A stretch of 48,332 nucleotides of DNA from positions 1-48,332 of the forward strand of contig NZ_AUDQ01000021.1 of the NCBI RefSeq assembly GCF_000425545.1, in the 5' to 3' direction. Positions within the stretch are counted from its first letter, which is position 1; each line of letters starts with the position of its first letter. Shown here piece by piece: positions 9,080-15,707 of the stretch. This DNA is from Sporosarcina ureae DSM 2281 (GTDB lineage Bacteria; Bacillota; Bacilli; Bacillales_A; Planococcaceae). Position numbers and translations under genes: made by a program. The notes below the pieces were generated by a model. It made no database searches. It was not told the origin of the DNA and saw only the letters and a list, made by a program, of their open reading frames with translations.

Positions 9080-10726
9080 TTAATTGCCTGACTGGATTTT
9101 CTTTATAAGCTCCTTCGTTTGTTGATTGAGCTCTTCCACATCGACTTGCTCTTTTGAAATATCTTCCACTCCATACTGTTGCTTCAGCAGTAAAATCCGT
9201 TCAACACTTTGATTAATTCGTTGTTCTGTAATTACTCCTTCATTTAGAGCATCTTGTAATGCAGTGAGTAGCTCGTTTACTGGCGTATATCTATGCCCAA
9301 CGAGCAAAATATCTCCACCTGCTACAATAGATTGGACTGCCACCTCTCCAATCGTATAGTTTTCTTCGATAGCTCCCATGACCAAGTCGTCTGTAATAAC
9401 GACACCGTCAAACTGTAATTCATCACGCAATAAGTCTTGAATGATTATTTTTGAAAAAGATGCAGGTGTTTTCGGATCATACGCCTCTACAAGTAAGTGG
9501 CCGACCATTACCGCATTTACTCCGCCCTCAATCGCTTGTTTAAAAGGAAGCAGTTCTACGTTCTTTAAGCGCTCCTTATTATGCGTGATCACAGGCAAAT
9601 TAATATGCGAGTCTACACTTGTATCACCATGTCCCGGAAAGTGTTTGACGACAGGTATGACATGTTGCGACGCCATACCATTCGCTTGCTGGATTCCTGC
9701 TTTACTGACTAGCTGTGCATCATTACCATAGGAACGGTCACCAATCACTGGATTATCCGGATTGCTATCCACGTCTAGTACAGGTGCAAAATTCATATTC
9801 AATCCAAACGCACTCATTTTGCGGCCAATTAACTCGCCAACATCATATGCATATTTTCCGTTTTCAGCAATCCCTACTTCACGATTGGAAGGAGTTTTTA
9901 CGAGTCCTTTTGGCAAACGTGTAACACGTCCTCCTTCTTCGTCTGCACTAATGAATAACGGTGTTTTGGCATTAGTATTTGCTTGTTTTAAATCATTAAT
10001 CAAACTAAGCGACTGCGAAACAGACACAAAATTACGAGTAAATAAAATGATGCCACCGACATGTCTGTCTTGGATCAATGCCTTCGCCACTGAATCCAGC
10101 TGCGGACCTCGCACACCCATCAGAATCAACTGACCGAGCTTTTCATCTAATTGCATTCCCTCTATGACAGCCTGAATTTCAGCACGTGGCTTATGGAGAA
10201 CAGCAACTTCTGCGATAGATGCATCGTTTTCTGAAGAGGAAAACAGCAAGGTTAATTGATATTCATCATTCAATTCATAAACAAAAGCCGTTTGCTCATC
10301 TACTTGTCCTAGTTTGTCTGGGGCTCCTAGTATTTCTCTAGTTTGCGACTGAGTTACATCATCGAGTTTTGATTCCACTGTACGCAATTTATAGACCAAA
10401 TTATTCTCTGTCAAACCAAGCTTCAACTGTTCTTTTACATAAACCGCATAGGTTCCTTTATTATCACGTTCTACTTTATCTGCTTCCCCCAACTGATCTT
10501 GAACTTGTTGAAAAGTAGTTTCTCCTGCTTGCCACTGTTGGTTGGGCAGCCTTCCTTTTTTAGCGGCGTCGTGAATCGTAATCAACGCTTGTTTGTTCTG
10601 CTTATTTCGTATTTCTAATTGTTTGGCTTTTTCATCCTGTTTGTTCTCTTGATTTGAACACCCTGTTGCTATTATAAAAAGGGCACCGACGACGAGTAAC
10701 AGTACGATTCTAGATACTTTTCGCAT
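9080..10726 (-). CDS. nagZ: Lipoprotein with DUF4309-like and GH3 (NagZ) domains
   Basis: 548-aa lipoprotein. The start is MRKVSRIV, chosen over a longer ORF because of GAGGTGG just upstream and because it exposes a clean signal peptide with lipobox IATGC (Cys23). Residues about 45-180 resemble the DUF4309/YjgB domain (KGRLPNQQW, then two halves containing QLGEADKVE and ILGAPDKLG). Residues about 185-510 are a family 3 glycoside hydrolase: KHFPGHGDTSVDSH (361-374) contains the Asp372-His374 dyad of NagZ-type beta-N-acetylglucosaminidases, and ITDDLVMGA places the nucleophile at about Asp446. It probably removes N-acetylglucosamine from cell-wall fragments outside the membrane. The combination of domains is unusual. 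First gene of a two-gene unit with the esterase. Confidence 0.9.
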   Translation of the reverse strand: MRKVSRIVLLLVVGALFIIATGCSNQENKQDEKAKQLEIRNKQNKQALITIHDAAKKGRLPNQQWQAGETTFQQVQDQLGEADKVERDNKGTYAVYVKEQLKLGLTENNLVYKLRTVESKLDDVTQSQTREILGAPDKLGQVDEQTAFVYELNDEYQLTLLFSSSENDASIAEVAVLHKPRAEIQAVIEGMQLDEKLGQLILMGVRGPQLDSVAKALIQDRHVGGIILFTRNFVSVSQSLSLINDLKQANTNAKTPLFISADEEGGRVTRLPKGLVKTPSNREVGIAENGKYAYDVGELIGRKMSAFGLNMNFAPVLDVDSNPDNPVIGDRSYGNDAQLVSKAGIQQANGMASQHVIPVVKHFPGHGDTSVDSHINLPVITHNKERLKNVELLPFKQAIEGGVNAVMVGHLLVEAYDPKTPASFSKIIIQDLLRDELQFDGVVITDDLVMGAIEENYTIGEVAVQSIVAGGDILLVGHRYTPVNELLTALQDALNEGVITEQRINQSVERILLLKQQYGVEDISKEQVDVEELNQQTKELIKKIQSGN

Positions 10727-10840
10727 AGTTCCACCTCTTCTTTTAGTCATGATAACATTTTTCAGATATCTATTGATGTCGTCAACTGTCGCATAAAATT
10801 TCGAATTTTGTCCATTATAGTCGGTAGGAGGTGGACGAAC

Positions 10841-11020
10841 ATGACGAATAAAAATAACAAAAAAACCATGAATGAACGGACACACAACCCATTGGATACG
10901 TATCAGAATAAAAACAAAGAAGCCAGTAATAGTAATAATCAACGTCCGGAAGGTCATTCATTAGAAGAATTTTCTGCTGAGTTTGGATCTAGACCCAAGA
11001 ATAAGAAGAAGAAAAAATAA
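10841..11020 (+). CDS. Small Lys/Asn-rich protein, 59 aa
   Basis: 59-codon ORF divergent from the GH3 lipoprotein. The start MTNKNNKK is chosen because AGGAGGTGG lies 6-8 nt upstream; an in-frame upstream Met has none. The product is very hydrophilic (Asn, Lys, Glu, Ser), with an EEFSAEFGSRP segment and a poly-lysine tail at the C-terminus. It looks intrinsically disordered and nucleic-acid-binding or spore-associated proteins can look like this, but I recognise no family. A strong terminator starts at its stop codon. Confidence 0.7.
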   Translation: MTNKNNKKTMNERTHNPLDTYQNKNKEASNSNNQRPEGHSLEEFSAEFGSRPKNKKKKK

Positions 11021-11064
11021 AACAACTGCCGTGTTCTGATCTTCAGAATGACGGCAGTTGTTTT
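11019..11064. terminator. Bidirectional terminator
   Basis: A 14-bp perfect outer stem (11019-11032 with 11051-11064, ending in CTGCCGT/ACGGCAG) with a further TTCTGA/TCAGAA pairing inside, and A/T tracts on both sides. It lies between the convergent 59-aa ORF and BASS transporter genes. Confidence 0.85.
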
Positions 11065-11067
11065 ATT

Positions 11068-12027
11068 TTATCCCTCTTCATTTACCTCAAAATGACGTCT
11101 TCCATACCAGTTTCCTACTTTATTGTATGCCGAGGCAAGTACTTGCTGGAATAGCATACCGAAAACGACAGGCATGACGACTTTTGCCGGGAAGAACGTT
11201 GTCGCGATGACAACACCAGTCGCAATATTTCGCATGCCGCCCACAAACATGAATGTGGTAGCAATTACTGGGTCTTTCCATAGTACATGCGCAATCCATA
11301 AAGCGATTGCATAGCCCGTTAACGCTATGAACAGTACAAGAGCAATAATGCCGACCAGTTCCAAAGAAGCCTTCTGAACATAAGGCGCTACTGCACTACC
11401 ATTGATCGCAACAATCGCAAACAGACTTAATTTAGAGAAGGGAGCTAAAAGGGGGCCCCATTTCTTTTGGATGCTTCCCTTTGATAGTTCATTTAACGTA
11501 ATACCTAGTATTGTAGGAAGTACAATCATCCACAGTAAATTTAAGATTAGTGACATCGTATCAATTGTTACACTTTCTCCTACGACGAAATACAGAATAG
11601 CCGGTAAAATGATAGGTGCCAGTAATGTATCAATCAATATGATAGATAAGCACAGAGGTAGATTGCCCTTCGATATGGTTACCCAAATCACACTCGTAAC
11701 CCCCGTCGGAATAGCTACTGCCAATACAAAACCTACCGTCAGTAAATGATCATCAAAAAAGACCGTGGATAAAAAGTAAGCCCATGCAGGCATTACTATA
11801 TGCAGAAAGGCGATGCTTACAAGCACTACGGCAGGATACTTCCTTACCATACGCACTTCTTTGACATTCATGCCAAGACTGCCTACAAACGTCATAAAGG
11901 CAAACAACCAGGAGACGATAAATACTAACTGCTCCCCTACTTGATGAAACAATACACCGATCACTAAGCTAAGTGGTGTTAATATGGCAATCCATCGTTG
12001 TAAAAAAATATTTAAATTACTAAACAT
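11068..12027 (-). CDS. Bile acid:sodium symporter (BASS) family transporter
   Basis: 319-aa membrane protein with about nine to ten hydrophobic helices, of the BASS/SBF family. Recognisable motifs are AVAIPTGVTSVIWV (helix 4 region) and GGMRNIATGVVIA (about residues 265-277), matching the crossover regions that form the sodium sites in this fold. Bacterial members move bile acids, pantoate or other organic anions; the substrate cannot be inferred. GAAGG precedes the ATG by 6-7 nt. Monocistronic, with a terminator on its 3' side. Confidence 0.85.
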   Translation of the reverse strand: MFSNLNIFLQRWIAILTPLSLVIGVLFHQVGEQLVFIVSWLFAFMTFVGSLGMNVKEVRMVRKYPAVVLVSIAFLHIVMPAWAYFLSTVFFDDHLLTVGFVLAVAIPTGVTSVIWVTISKGNLPLCLSIILIDTLLAPIILPAILYFVVGESVTIDTMSLILNLLWMIVLPTILGITLNELSKGSIQKKWGPLLAPFSKLSLFAIVAINGSAVAPYVQKASLELVGIIALVLFIALTGYAIALWIAHVLWKDPVIATTFMFVGGMRNIATGVVIATTFFPAKVVMPVVFGMLFQQVLASAYNKVGNWYGRRHFEVNEEG

Positions 12028-12141
12028 ATAATTTCCTTCTTTACTAGCCTGACGTCATGGATGATATAGTCGTATTCTAGCATAGTAGATTGTGTGAGAA
12101 TTAATAATCTAACTAACAAATATAATGGATGCATAAAAAAC

Positions 12142-12163
12142 CCGCAGCAGTATATCGCTACGG
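12142..12163. terminator. Terminator of microprotein unit A
   Basis: CCGTAGC/GCTGCGG stem (one T-G wobble) with T-runs on both strands (12164-12170 on plus; complement of 12135-12140 on minus). It follows microprotein gene 1 and carries the same CCGTAGCG core as the terminator of unit B. Confidence 0.8.
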
Positions 12164-12179
12164 TTTTTTTATGACGACA

Positions 12180-12302
12180 TTATTTTGTGTATGAAAGAAC
12201 TGCATATTTGCTGAAGTTCTTCATCGCGTCAGTCGCTTCTGCTTTCTCAGCATATTCAAAAATACGTACGTTCGCTTGGTCGAACAAAGTAATTACCCAC
12301 AT
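12180..12302 (-). CDS. 40-aa microprotein, copy 1 (last gene of unit A)
   Basis: 40-residue product starting MWVITLFDQANV and ending YAVLSYTK, one of five tandem paralogues. AAAAGGAGA sits 7 nt before the ATG. Alternating hydrophobic residues suggest a beta-beta-alpha-beta mini-domain: strands at 2-7, 11-18 and 33-39, helix at 19-32. No signal peptide, no cysteine, no membrane segment. It is 37/40 identical to copy 4, the last gene of the neighbouring unit, and less like its own neighbours. It lies 52 bp after copy 2 and just before a terminator. No family recognised; reality is supported by five-fold conservation of the frame. Confidence 0.87.
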   Translation of the reverse strand: MWVITLFDQANVRIFEYAEKAEATDAMKNFSKYAVLSYTK

Positions 12303-12354
12303 GTTTGTCAATCTCCTTTTAATTTGTATTGATTTATCACCAGTAAAGCATCGC

Positions 12355-12477
12355 TTAGTATGTGTATGTTAGAACTGCGTAATTGTTAAAGTTCTTCAAT
12401 GCTTTTGTTGCTTCTGCCTTCTCAGCATATTCAAAGATCCTTACGTTTGCTTGATCAAATAATGTAATAACCCACAT
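12355..12477 (-). CDS. 40-aa microprotein, copy 2 (unit A)
   Basis: Second gene of unit A. It keeps the invariant blocks MWVITLF (1-7) and NVRIFEYAEK (11-20) and ends NNYAVLTYTY. It is 38/40 identical to copy 3; only residues 9 (Q/E) and 25 (K/N) differ. AAAAGGAGA precedes the ATG. The 52- and 53-bp spacers on either side share the sequence AATACAAATTAAAAGGAGA, so gene plus spacer was duplicated as a block. Confidence 0.87.
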   Translation of the reverse strand: MWVITLFDQANVRIFEYAEKAEATKALKNFNNYAVLTYTY

Positions 12478-12530
12478 GTTTGTCAGTCTCCTTTTAATTT
12501 GTATTCATTTATCAATAGTAAAGCCAACAC

Positions 12531-12653
12531 TTAGTATGTGTATGTTAGAACTGCGTAATTGTTAAAGTTTTTCAGTGCATTTGTCGCTTCGGCCTTTTCA
12601 GCATATTCAAAGATTCTTACGTTTGCTTCGTCAAACAATGTGATAACCCACAT
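12531..12653 (-). CDS. 40-aa microprotein, copy 3 (first gene of unit A)
   Basis: Promoter-proximal gene of unit A. Same 40-residue frame, with Glu9 and Asn25 distinguishing it from copy 2. AAAAGGGAGA is the ribosome site. About 75 nt upstream lies the -10 box of the cassette shared with unit B. Function unknown; high expression of a small cytosolic protein is suggested by the strong translation signals, as inference. Confidence 0.87.
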   Translation of the reverse strand: MWVITLFDEANVRIFEYAEKAEATNALKNFNNYAVLTYTY

Positions 12654-12729
12654 GTTGTGTAGTCTCCCTTTTGTTTGGCAGCATAGTTCCTTGAATGGAA
12701 TCTGCTAACCAATTTCTTTTGTTACTCTT

Positions 12730-12810
12730 ATCATACTCTGTTCTACAACAAAAGAAACCGATATGTGAAGCTTTTCACAAATCATTCAAAGTCAAAACGC
12801 TTACATATGT
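12730..12810 (-). promoter_or_regulatory. Promoter cassette A: cre-like, Rex/Fnr-like dyad, -10
   Basis: Read on the minus strand: CATATGTAAGCG with a cre-like element TGTAAGCGTTTTGA (one mismatch to TGWAANCGNTNWCA), then CTTTGAATGA, then the dyad TGTGAAAAGCTTCACA (12764-12779), then 28 nt, then -10 TATGAT (12730-12735). The dyad fits Bacillus Fnr (TGTGA-N6-TCACA) and nearly fits Rex (TTGTGAA-N4-TTCACAA). No good -35 is visible, which fits an activated promoter. The dyad centre is near -48, not the usual -41.5 for Fnr activation, so the regulator is uncertain. Confidence 0.65.
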
Positions 12811-12972
12811 CGTAATTGTGTCTGCAAACGTTTTCTTATTATAGAAACACAATATATGCGTATTTTTTAAAAATAATTTAATTTTTTCATCAACATAAAA
12901 CTACATCCTTCGACAGTGGCTAGGAACTGTCATCTCCAATTATAAATATTTCAATTCAATTTACATGTAAAA
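12811..12972. other. Spacer between the two microprotein units
   Basis: AT-rich and without a microprotein copy. It contains a GACAGT/ACTGTC hairpin around 12914-12933, of unknown role. The upstream control region of unit A ends here and the terminator of unit B begins. Confidence 0.45.
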
Positions 12973-12997
12973 AACCGTAGCGAAGTACGCTACGGTT
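12973..12997 (-). terminator. Terminator of microprotein unit B
   Basis: Perfect 10-bp stem AACCGTAGCG/CGCTACGGTT with a 5-nt loop, followed by a T-run on the minus strand. It ends the unit of copies 5 and 4. Confidence 0.88.
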
Positions 12998-13011
12998 GTA
13001 ATAACAACTGC

Positions 13012-13134
13012 TTATTTTGTGTAAGAAAGAACGGCATATTTACTAAAATTCTTCATTGCATTCAAAGCTTCTACCTTCTCAGCATACTCAAATATTCGTA
13101 CGTTCGCTTGATCAAATAAAGTAATTACCCACAT
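13012..13134 (-). CDS. 40-aa microprotein, copy 4 (last gene of unit B)
   Basis: 40-residue paralogue, differing from copy 1 only at residues 21 (Val), 24 (Leu) and 25 (Asn). The start is preceded by AAAGGGAGA. It lies 71 bp downstream of copy 5 with no visible promoter between them, and directly upstream of a strong terminator. Its likeness to copy 1, the gene in the matching position of unit A, implies that a whole unit was duplicated. Confidence 0.87.
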   Translation of the reverse strand: MWVITLFDQANVRIFEYAEKVEALNAMKNFSKYAVLSYTK

Positions 13135-13205
13135 GTTTGTCCATCTCCCTTTGACTTTCTTTTATATCGTTTATTATTATTAGCTATGTGTATGTTCATT
13201 GCTTT

Positions 13206-13328
13206 TTATTTTGTATAGGATAAAACAGCGTACTCATTGAATTTCTCCATGGCAGTGATAGCTTCTATTTTCTCTGCATATTCAAAGATCCGTACATTTT
13301 CTGTTTCGAACAAAGTGATAACCCACAT
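13206..13328 (-). CDS. 40-aa microprotein, copy 5 (first gene of unit B)
   Basis: The most divergent of the five copies (ETE at 8-10, Ile21, EKFNEY at 28-33), but it keeps all 27 positions that are invariant across the set. The ribosome site is AAAAAGGAGA. It is followed by copy 4 and preceded by the second promoter cassette. Divergence confined to variable positions points to purifying selection on the protein. Confidence 0.86.
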   Translation of the reverse strand: MWVITLFETENVRIFEYAEKIEAITAMEKFNEYAVLSYTK

Positions 13329-13403
13329 ATTGTTCAATCTCCTTTTTAGTTGTATGTTGATTCACTAGGCGAGAATCTATAATCAACTTCTCTTGTTACC
13401 CTT

Positions 13404-13480
13404 AGTATACTATCCTTTTCAATTGGTTTGGCCACATTGTGAATACCTTCACAATTCATTCAAAGTTGAACCGCTTACAT
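13404..13480 (-). promoter_or_regulatory. Promoter cassette B: cre-like, perfect Rex/Fnr dyad, -10
   Basis: Same order and spacing as cassette A. CATATGTAAGCG with a weaker cre-like match, CTTTGAATGA, then the perfect dyad TTGTGAA-GGTA-TTCACAA (13437-13454; TGTGA-N6-TCACA core 13438-13453), 28 nt, then TATACT (13404-13409). The conserved tract just beyond the -10 (AAGGGTAACAAGAGAA here, AAGAGTAACAAAAGAA in A) also matches. A second, looser dyad TTGTGA-N7-TCACAA lies at 13490-13508. Confidence 0.68.
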
Positions 13481-13591
13481 ATGACTACTTTGTGAATTCT
13501 AGTCACAATAAGTTTAGCTATTTACTCATTTTTCTTTTAAACACAAATTAGAGTTCCATACATATACTATGATGAAAATATAAAGAGAGGG

Positions 13592-14164
13592 ATGAGTGTT
13601 ATCTATCAACCTGTTTCTAATTTCATATTAGCGTGTTGGTATCAGCCGATGTATATATGGCCTTGTTTCCATATGTATCCTTCACAGCAAATGAATCAGT
13701 CTGAATTTCATGCTGTACTACCACACCATAGTCAAACAGATTATGGTCCTATGCCTTTCACGATTAATATAGAAGAGGCAACAAAAGGAAACCAAACATT
13801 TCGCACCGCGTTATGGACAGGTGACCATTTGCAACTCACACTTATGAGTATTGCACCGGGAGAGGATATTGGTTTAGAGAAACATCCCCATGTCGATCAA
13901 TTTATTAGGCTTGAGGAAGGGCAAGGAATGGTTCAGATGGGACGTAGAAAAGAACAAGTAGATTTCGAGCGGCACGTTCAGGATGATGATATTATTATTA
14001 TTCCGGCTGGGTCCTGGCATAATTTAATAAACACCGGTACTGTGCCCATCAAATTGTATTCTATTTATGCACCGCCAAATCATCCGCACGGTACGGTACA
14101 CGAAACGAAGGCTATAGCGGATACAATGGAGTCCACACATACTACTCACAATACGGATATATAG
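13592..14164 (+). CDS. Cupin-domain protein
   Basis: 190-aa protein with one cupin_2 barrel. The metal-binding motif HPHVDQFIRLEEG gives His98, His100 and a Glu at 108/109, and the second motif PAGSWHNLINTG gives His143. A TVHETK tail motif follows the barrel. Residues 1-35 are an unusual Trp/Tyr/Cys/Met-rich segment (ACWYQPMYIWPCFHMYP) not typical of small cupins. The first ATG sits directly against AGAGAGGG, closer than the normal spacing, so the start is somewhat uncertain; the next in-frame Met (residue 20) lacks a site. Cytoplasmic; ligand unknown. Transcribed divergently from microprotein unit B. Confidence 0.82.
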   Translation: MSVIYQPVSNFILACWYQPMYIWPCFHMYPSQQMNQSEFHAVLPHHSQTDYGPMPFTINIEEATKGNQTFRTALWTGDHLQLTLMSIAPGEDIGLEKHPHVDQFIRLEEGQGMVQMGRRKEQVDFERHVQDDDIIIIPAGSWHNLINTGTVPIKLYSIYAPPNHPHGTVHETKAIADTMESTHTTHNTDI

Positions 14165-14202
14165 TTATCTGAAATCACTAGGATTATGATAGTAAAAGTT
14201 AA

Positions 14203-14239
14203 AAAGACAAGACACCCATTTACACGGCGTCTTGTCTTT
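14203..14239. terminator. Terminator between cupin and membrane protein genes
   Basis: 11-bp perfect stem AAAGACAAGAC (14203-14213) with GTCTTGTCTTT (14229-14239); TTTTT follows on the minus strand. Confidence 0.8.
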
Positions 14240-14267
14240 GTCATTTCTATTTATAGTGTAAAATTTT

Positions 14268-14582
14268 TCATAAAAATAATAACGCTAAGCTAACTAGGAT
14301 AGAAATTGAGAGCGCAATTTTACTTAACAACACAAGCTCTTCACTTCTGAACTTAATAACAACTGCCAATATAGCTACTATCCCCATTACAACTGCTAGT
14401 GTTCTTTGAATTGCAAAGTTTGATGGAAAAGTTGTAAACGCTAGGTACGATAAAAGCAGGCCAAATAACATATTAATTATAATTACACTGTTATTGGATT
14501 TACTTTTATATAATACGACTTGAATTCCTATCGCTAGTACTATTAAAACTATATACATGATTTCCAATATGCTTAATGCCAT
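14268..14582 (-). CDS. Small membrane protein, 104 aa
   Basis: 104-residue hydrophobic protein with four predicted membrane segments (about 5-25, 31-50, 59-77, 84-103) joined by short polar loops (KSKSNNS, KFRSEE). GAAGGAG lies 10 nt before the ATG and a terminator follows the stop. No motif recognised, so the function is unknown. The topology resembles many small uncharacterised Bacillales membrane proteins. Confidence 0.65.
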   Translation of the reverse strand: MALSILEIMYIVLIVLAIGIQVVLYKSKSNNSVIIINMLFGLLLSYLAFTTFPSNFAIQRTLAVVMGIVAILAVVIKFRSEELVLLSKIALSISILVSLALLFL

Positions 14583-14840
14583 ACGAGTTCACTCCTTCTT
14601 ATTAAAATTAACCGATTCAATAATTGTAACATGAAGTCGATATTTACGATATTTCTGCATTAGTTGCTTCTTTAATTATTTAAATTCAGCATTGGTTCTA
14701 TAATGTCCTAATTTTTATGAGTGTATTCATCTCAATAACGGCGGATATATTAAATCCATTAAAACTTTCAAAGATTATAGGATGCCCCTAAAGTTTGAAA
14801 TTAAGAAGGTAATTGAAAGCAGTGGACTAATTAGAAACCA
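14583..14840. other. Decayed intergenic region
   Basis: No gene with a start and ribosome site. A plus-strand frame from about 14708 to 14898 reads as plausible protein (ending NIKKTTGGNA) but follows a stop and has no initiator, so it may be a fossil. Confidence 0.35.
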
Positions 14841-15329
14841 TTACGTTAAACTTATAAATAAATTGAATATTAAGAAGACCACAGGTGGAAATGCATGAAT
14901 ACCAAATATTGATAAAGCGATTAGTCCTAACACCAATGTCGCAAAAGATTGAGGTGATTGAATCATTGTCGCTATGGCAATATTCTGCTCCTCTTTAGTA
15001 GCTTTAGCTTTGACAAGAATCGGTCCTGAAATTTTTCCTGCTGCATTAATATCACCAAGGCTATTATAAACACTGGGGATCATAACAGATGGATTTATTT
15101 TCAGCCATTTCATAACTGCGACAAATAGTCTGATTAAGCCATCAGTAAAACCTAACCGTTCCAATAATCGCCCAAAAATAACACTACCGATAATCGCAAT
15201 GCCTACTTCGCATGTTAAAGATTCATCTACTACGCCCTCCTGACGTTTTACTAATTTATGGGCAAATGCACCAGTTTGTATATGTTTAAGTAAAGGATAC
15301 CTGCGTGATAAACAAATTGGTATGCAAAA
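14841..15329 (-). pseudogene. Remnant of a polytopic membrane protein
   Basis: The minus-strand frame is open from about 15329 to 14841 without a usable start near its beginning. Its first Met lies mid-protein at 15164. The text reads as membrane protein throughout: GIAIIGSVIFGRLLERLGF, then NPSVMIPSVYNSLGDINAAG, then KATKEEQNIAIATMIQSP and a terminal hydrophobic helix. The N-terminal half of such a transporter-like protein is missing and the C-terminus stops abruptly. I judge it a truncated, inactive gene, possibly of a gate-domain (nucleoside-recognition-like) transporter; the family is uncertain. Confidence 0.55.
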
Positions 15330-15411
15330 TCACCTGCCCACGTTCTAATTCACATTCATCTTCATAAAATGAATATATACCAATACTCATCTTAAATAAG
15401 GGGATTAGAAT

Positions 15412-15633
15412 ATGTATGCCATTCATTATCTTGAAAACAAAATCGAGGTACTCAATGTAGCATCACGGATAATTCCAGCCGTGGATGAAAAAGTAAGGAT
15501 AAAAGGGCGAAATGGAAAAATCATAAGTGTTGAGAAGATAGGAGAAACTAAGTATTTTGTAGATGTCGAGTTTGAAAAGAATGTTGAAAAAAGCAACACA
15601 AACTTCAGAAGTATTGGTATGAAAAGAAAATGA
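15412..15633 (+). CDS. Small basic protein, 73 aa
   Basis: 73-codon ORF beginning MYAIHYLENKIEVLNV with AAGGGG 8 nt upstream. The product is rich in Lys, Val and Ile, with short alternating strands (IIPAVDEKVRIKGRNGKIISVEKI) suggestive of an SH3-like or KOW-like beta barrel, followed by a basic tail. No family recognised. A large palindrome 35 bp after the stop could terminate it. Isolated among decayed sequence, so it may belong to a mobile or degenerate region. Confidence 0.6.
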   Translation: MYAIHYLENKIEVLNVASRIIPAVDEKVRIKGRNGKIISVEKIGETKYFVDVEFEKNVEKSNTNFRSIGMKRK

Positions 15634-15667
15634 CTGTTTATTGATACCGTGCATTGTGATAATTCAA

Positions 15668-15707
15668 AATGCCTGTGCAACATTGAATTCAATGTTGCAC
15701 AGGCATT
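15668..15707. repeat. 40-bp perfect palindrome without loop
   Basis: Each base from 15668 to 15687 is complementary to its mirror from 15688 to 15707, with GAATTC at the centre and GCCTGTGCAAC/GTTGCACAGGC in the arms. It may act as a terminator for the preceding ORF (ATTTATT follows), but a loop-free 20-bp-arm palindrome is unusually perfect for that. Confidence 0.85.

Noticed and set aside
12187..12372. Plus-strand 61-codon ORF across the microprotein cluster
   Set aside because: It is antisense to copies 1 and 2, lacks a ribosome site, and has no equivalent over the other copies.
13490..13508. Second TTGTGA/TCACAA dyad near unit B
   Set aside because: Spacer is 7 nt, one base off for Fnr-type sites, and it is not conserved at unit A; noted only as a possible weak site.
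15295..15392. Minus-strand 35-codon ORF starting MSIGIYSFYED
   Set aside because: No Shine-Dalgarno site and it ends inside the pseudogene in another frame; probably debris.
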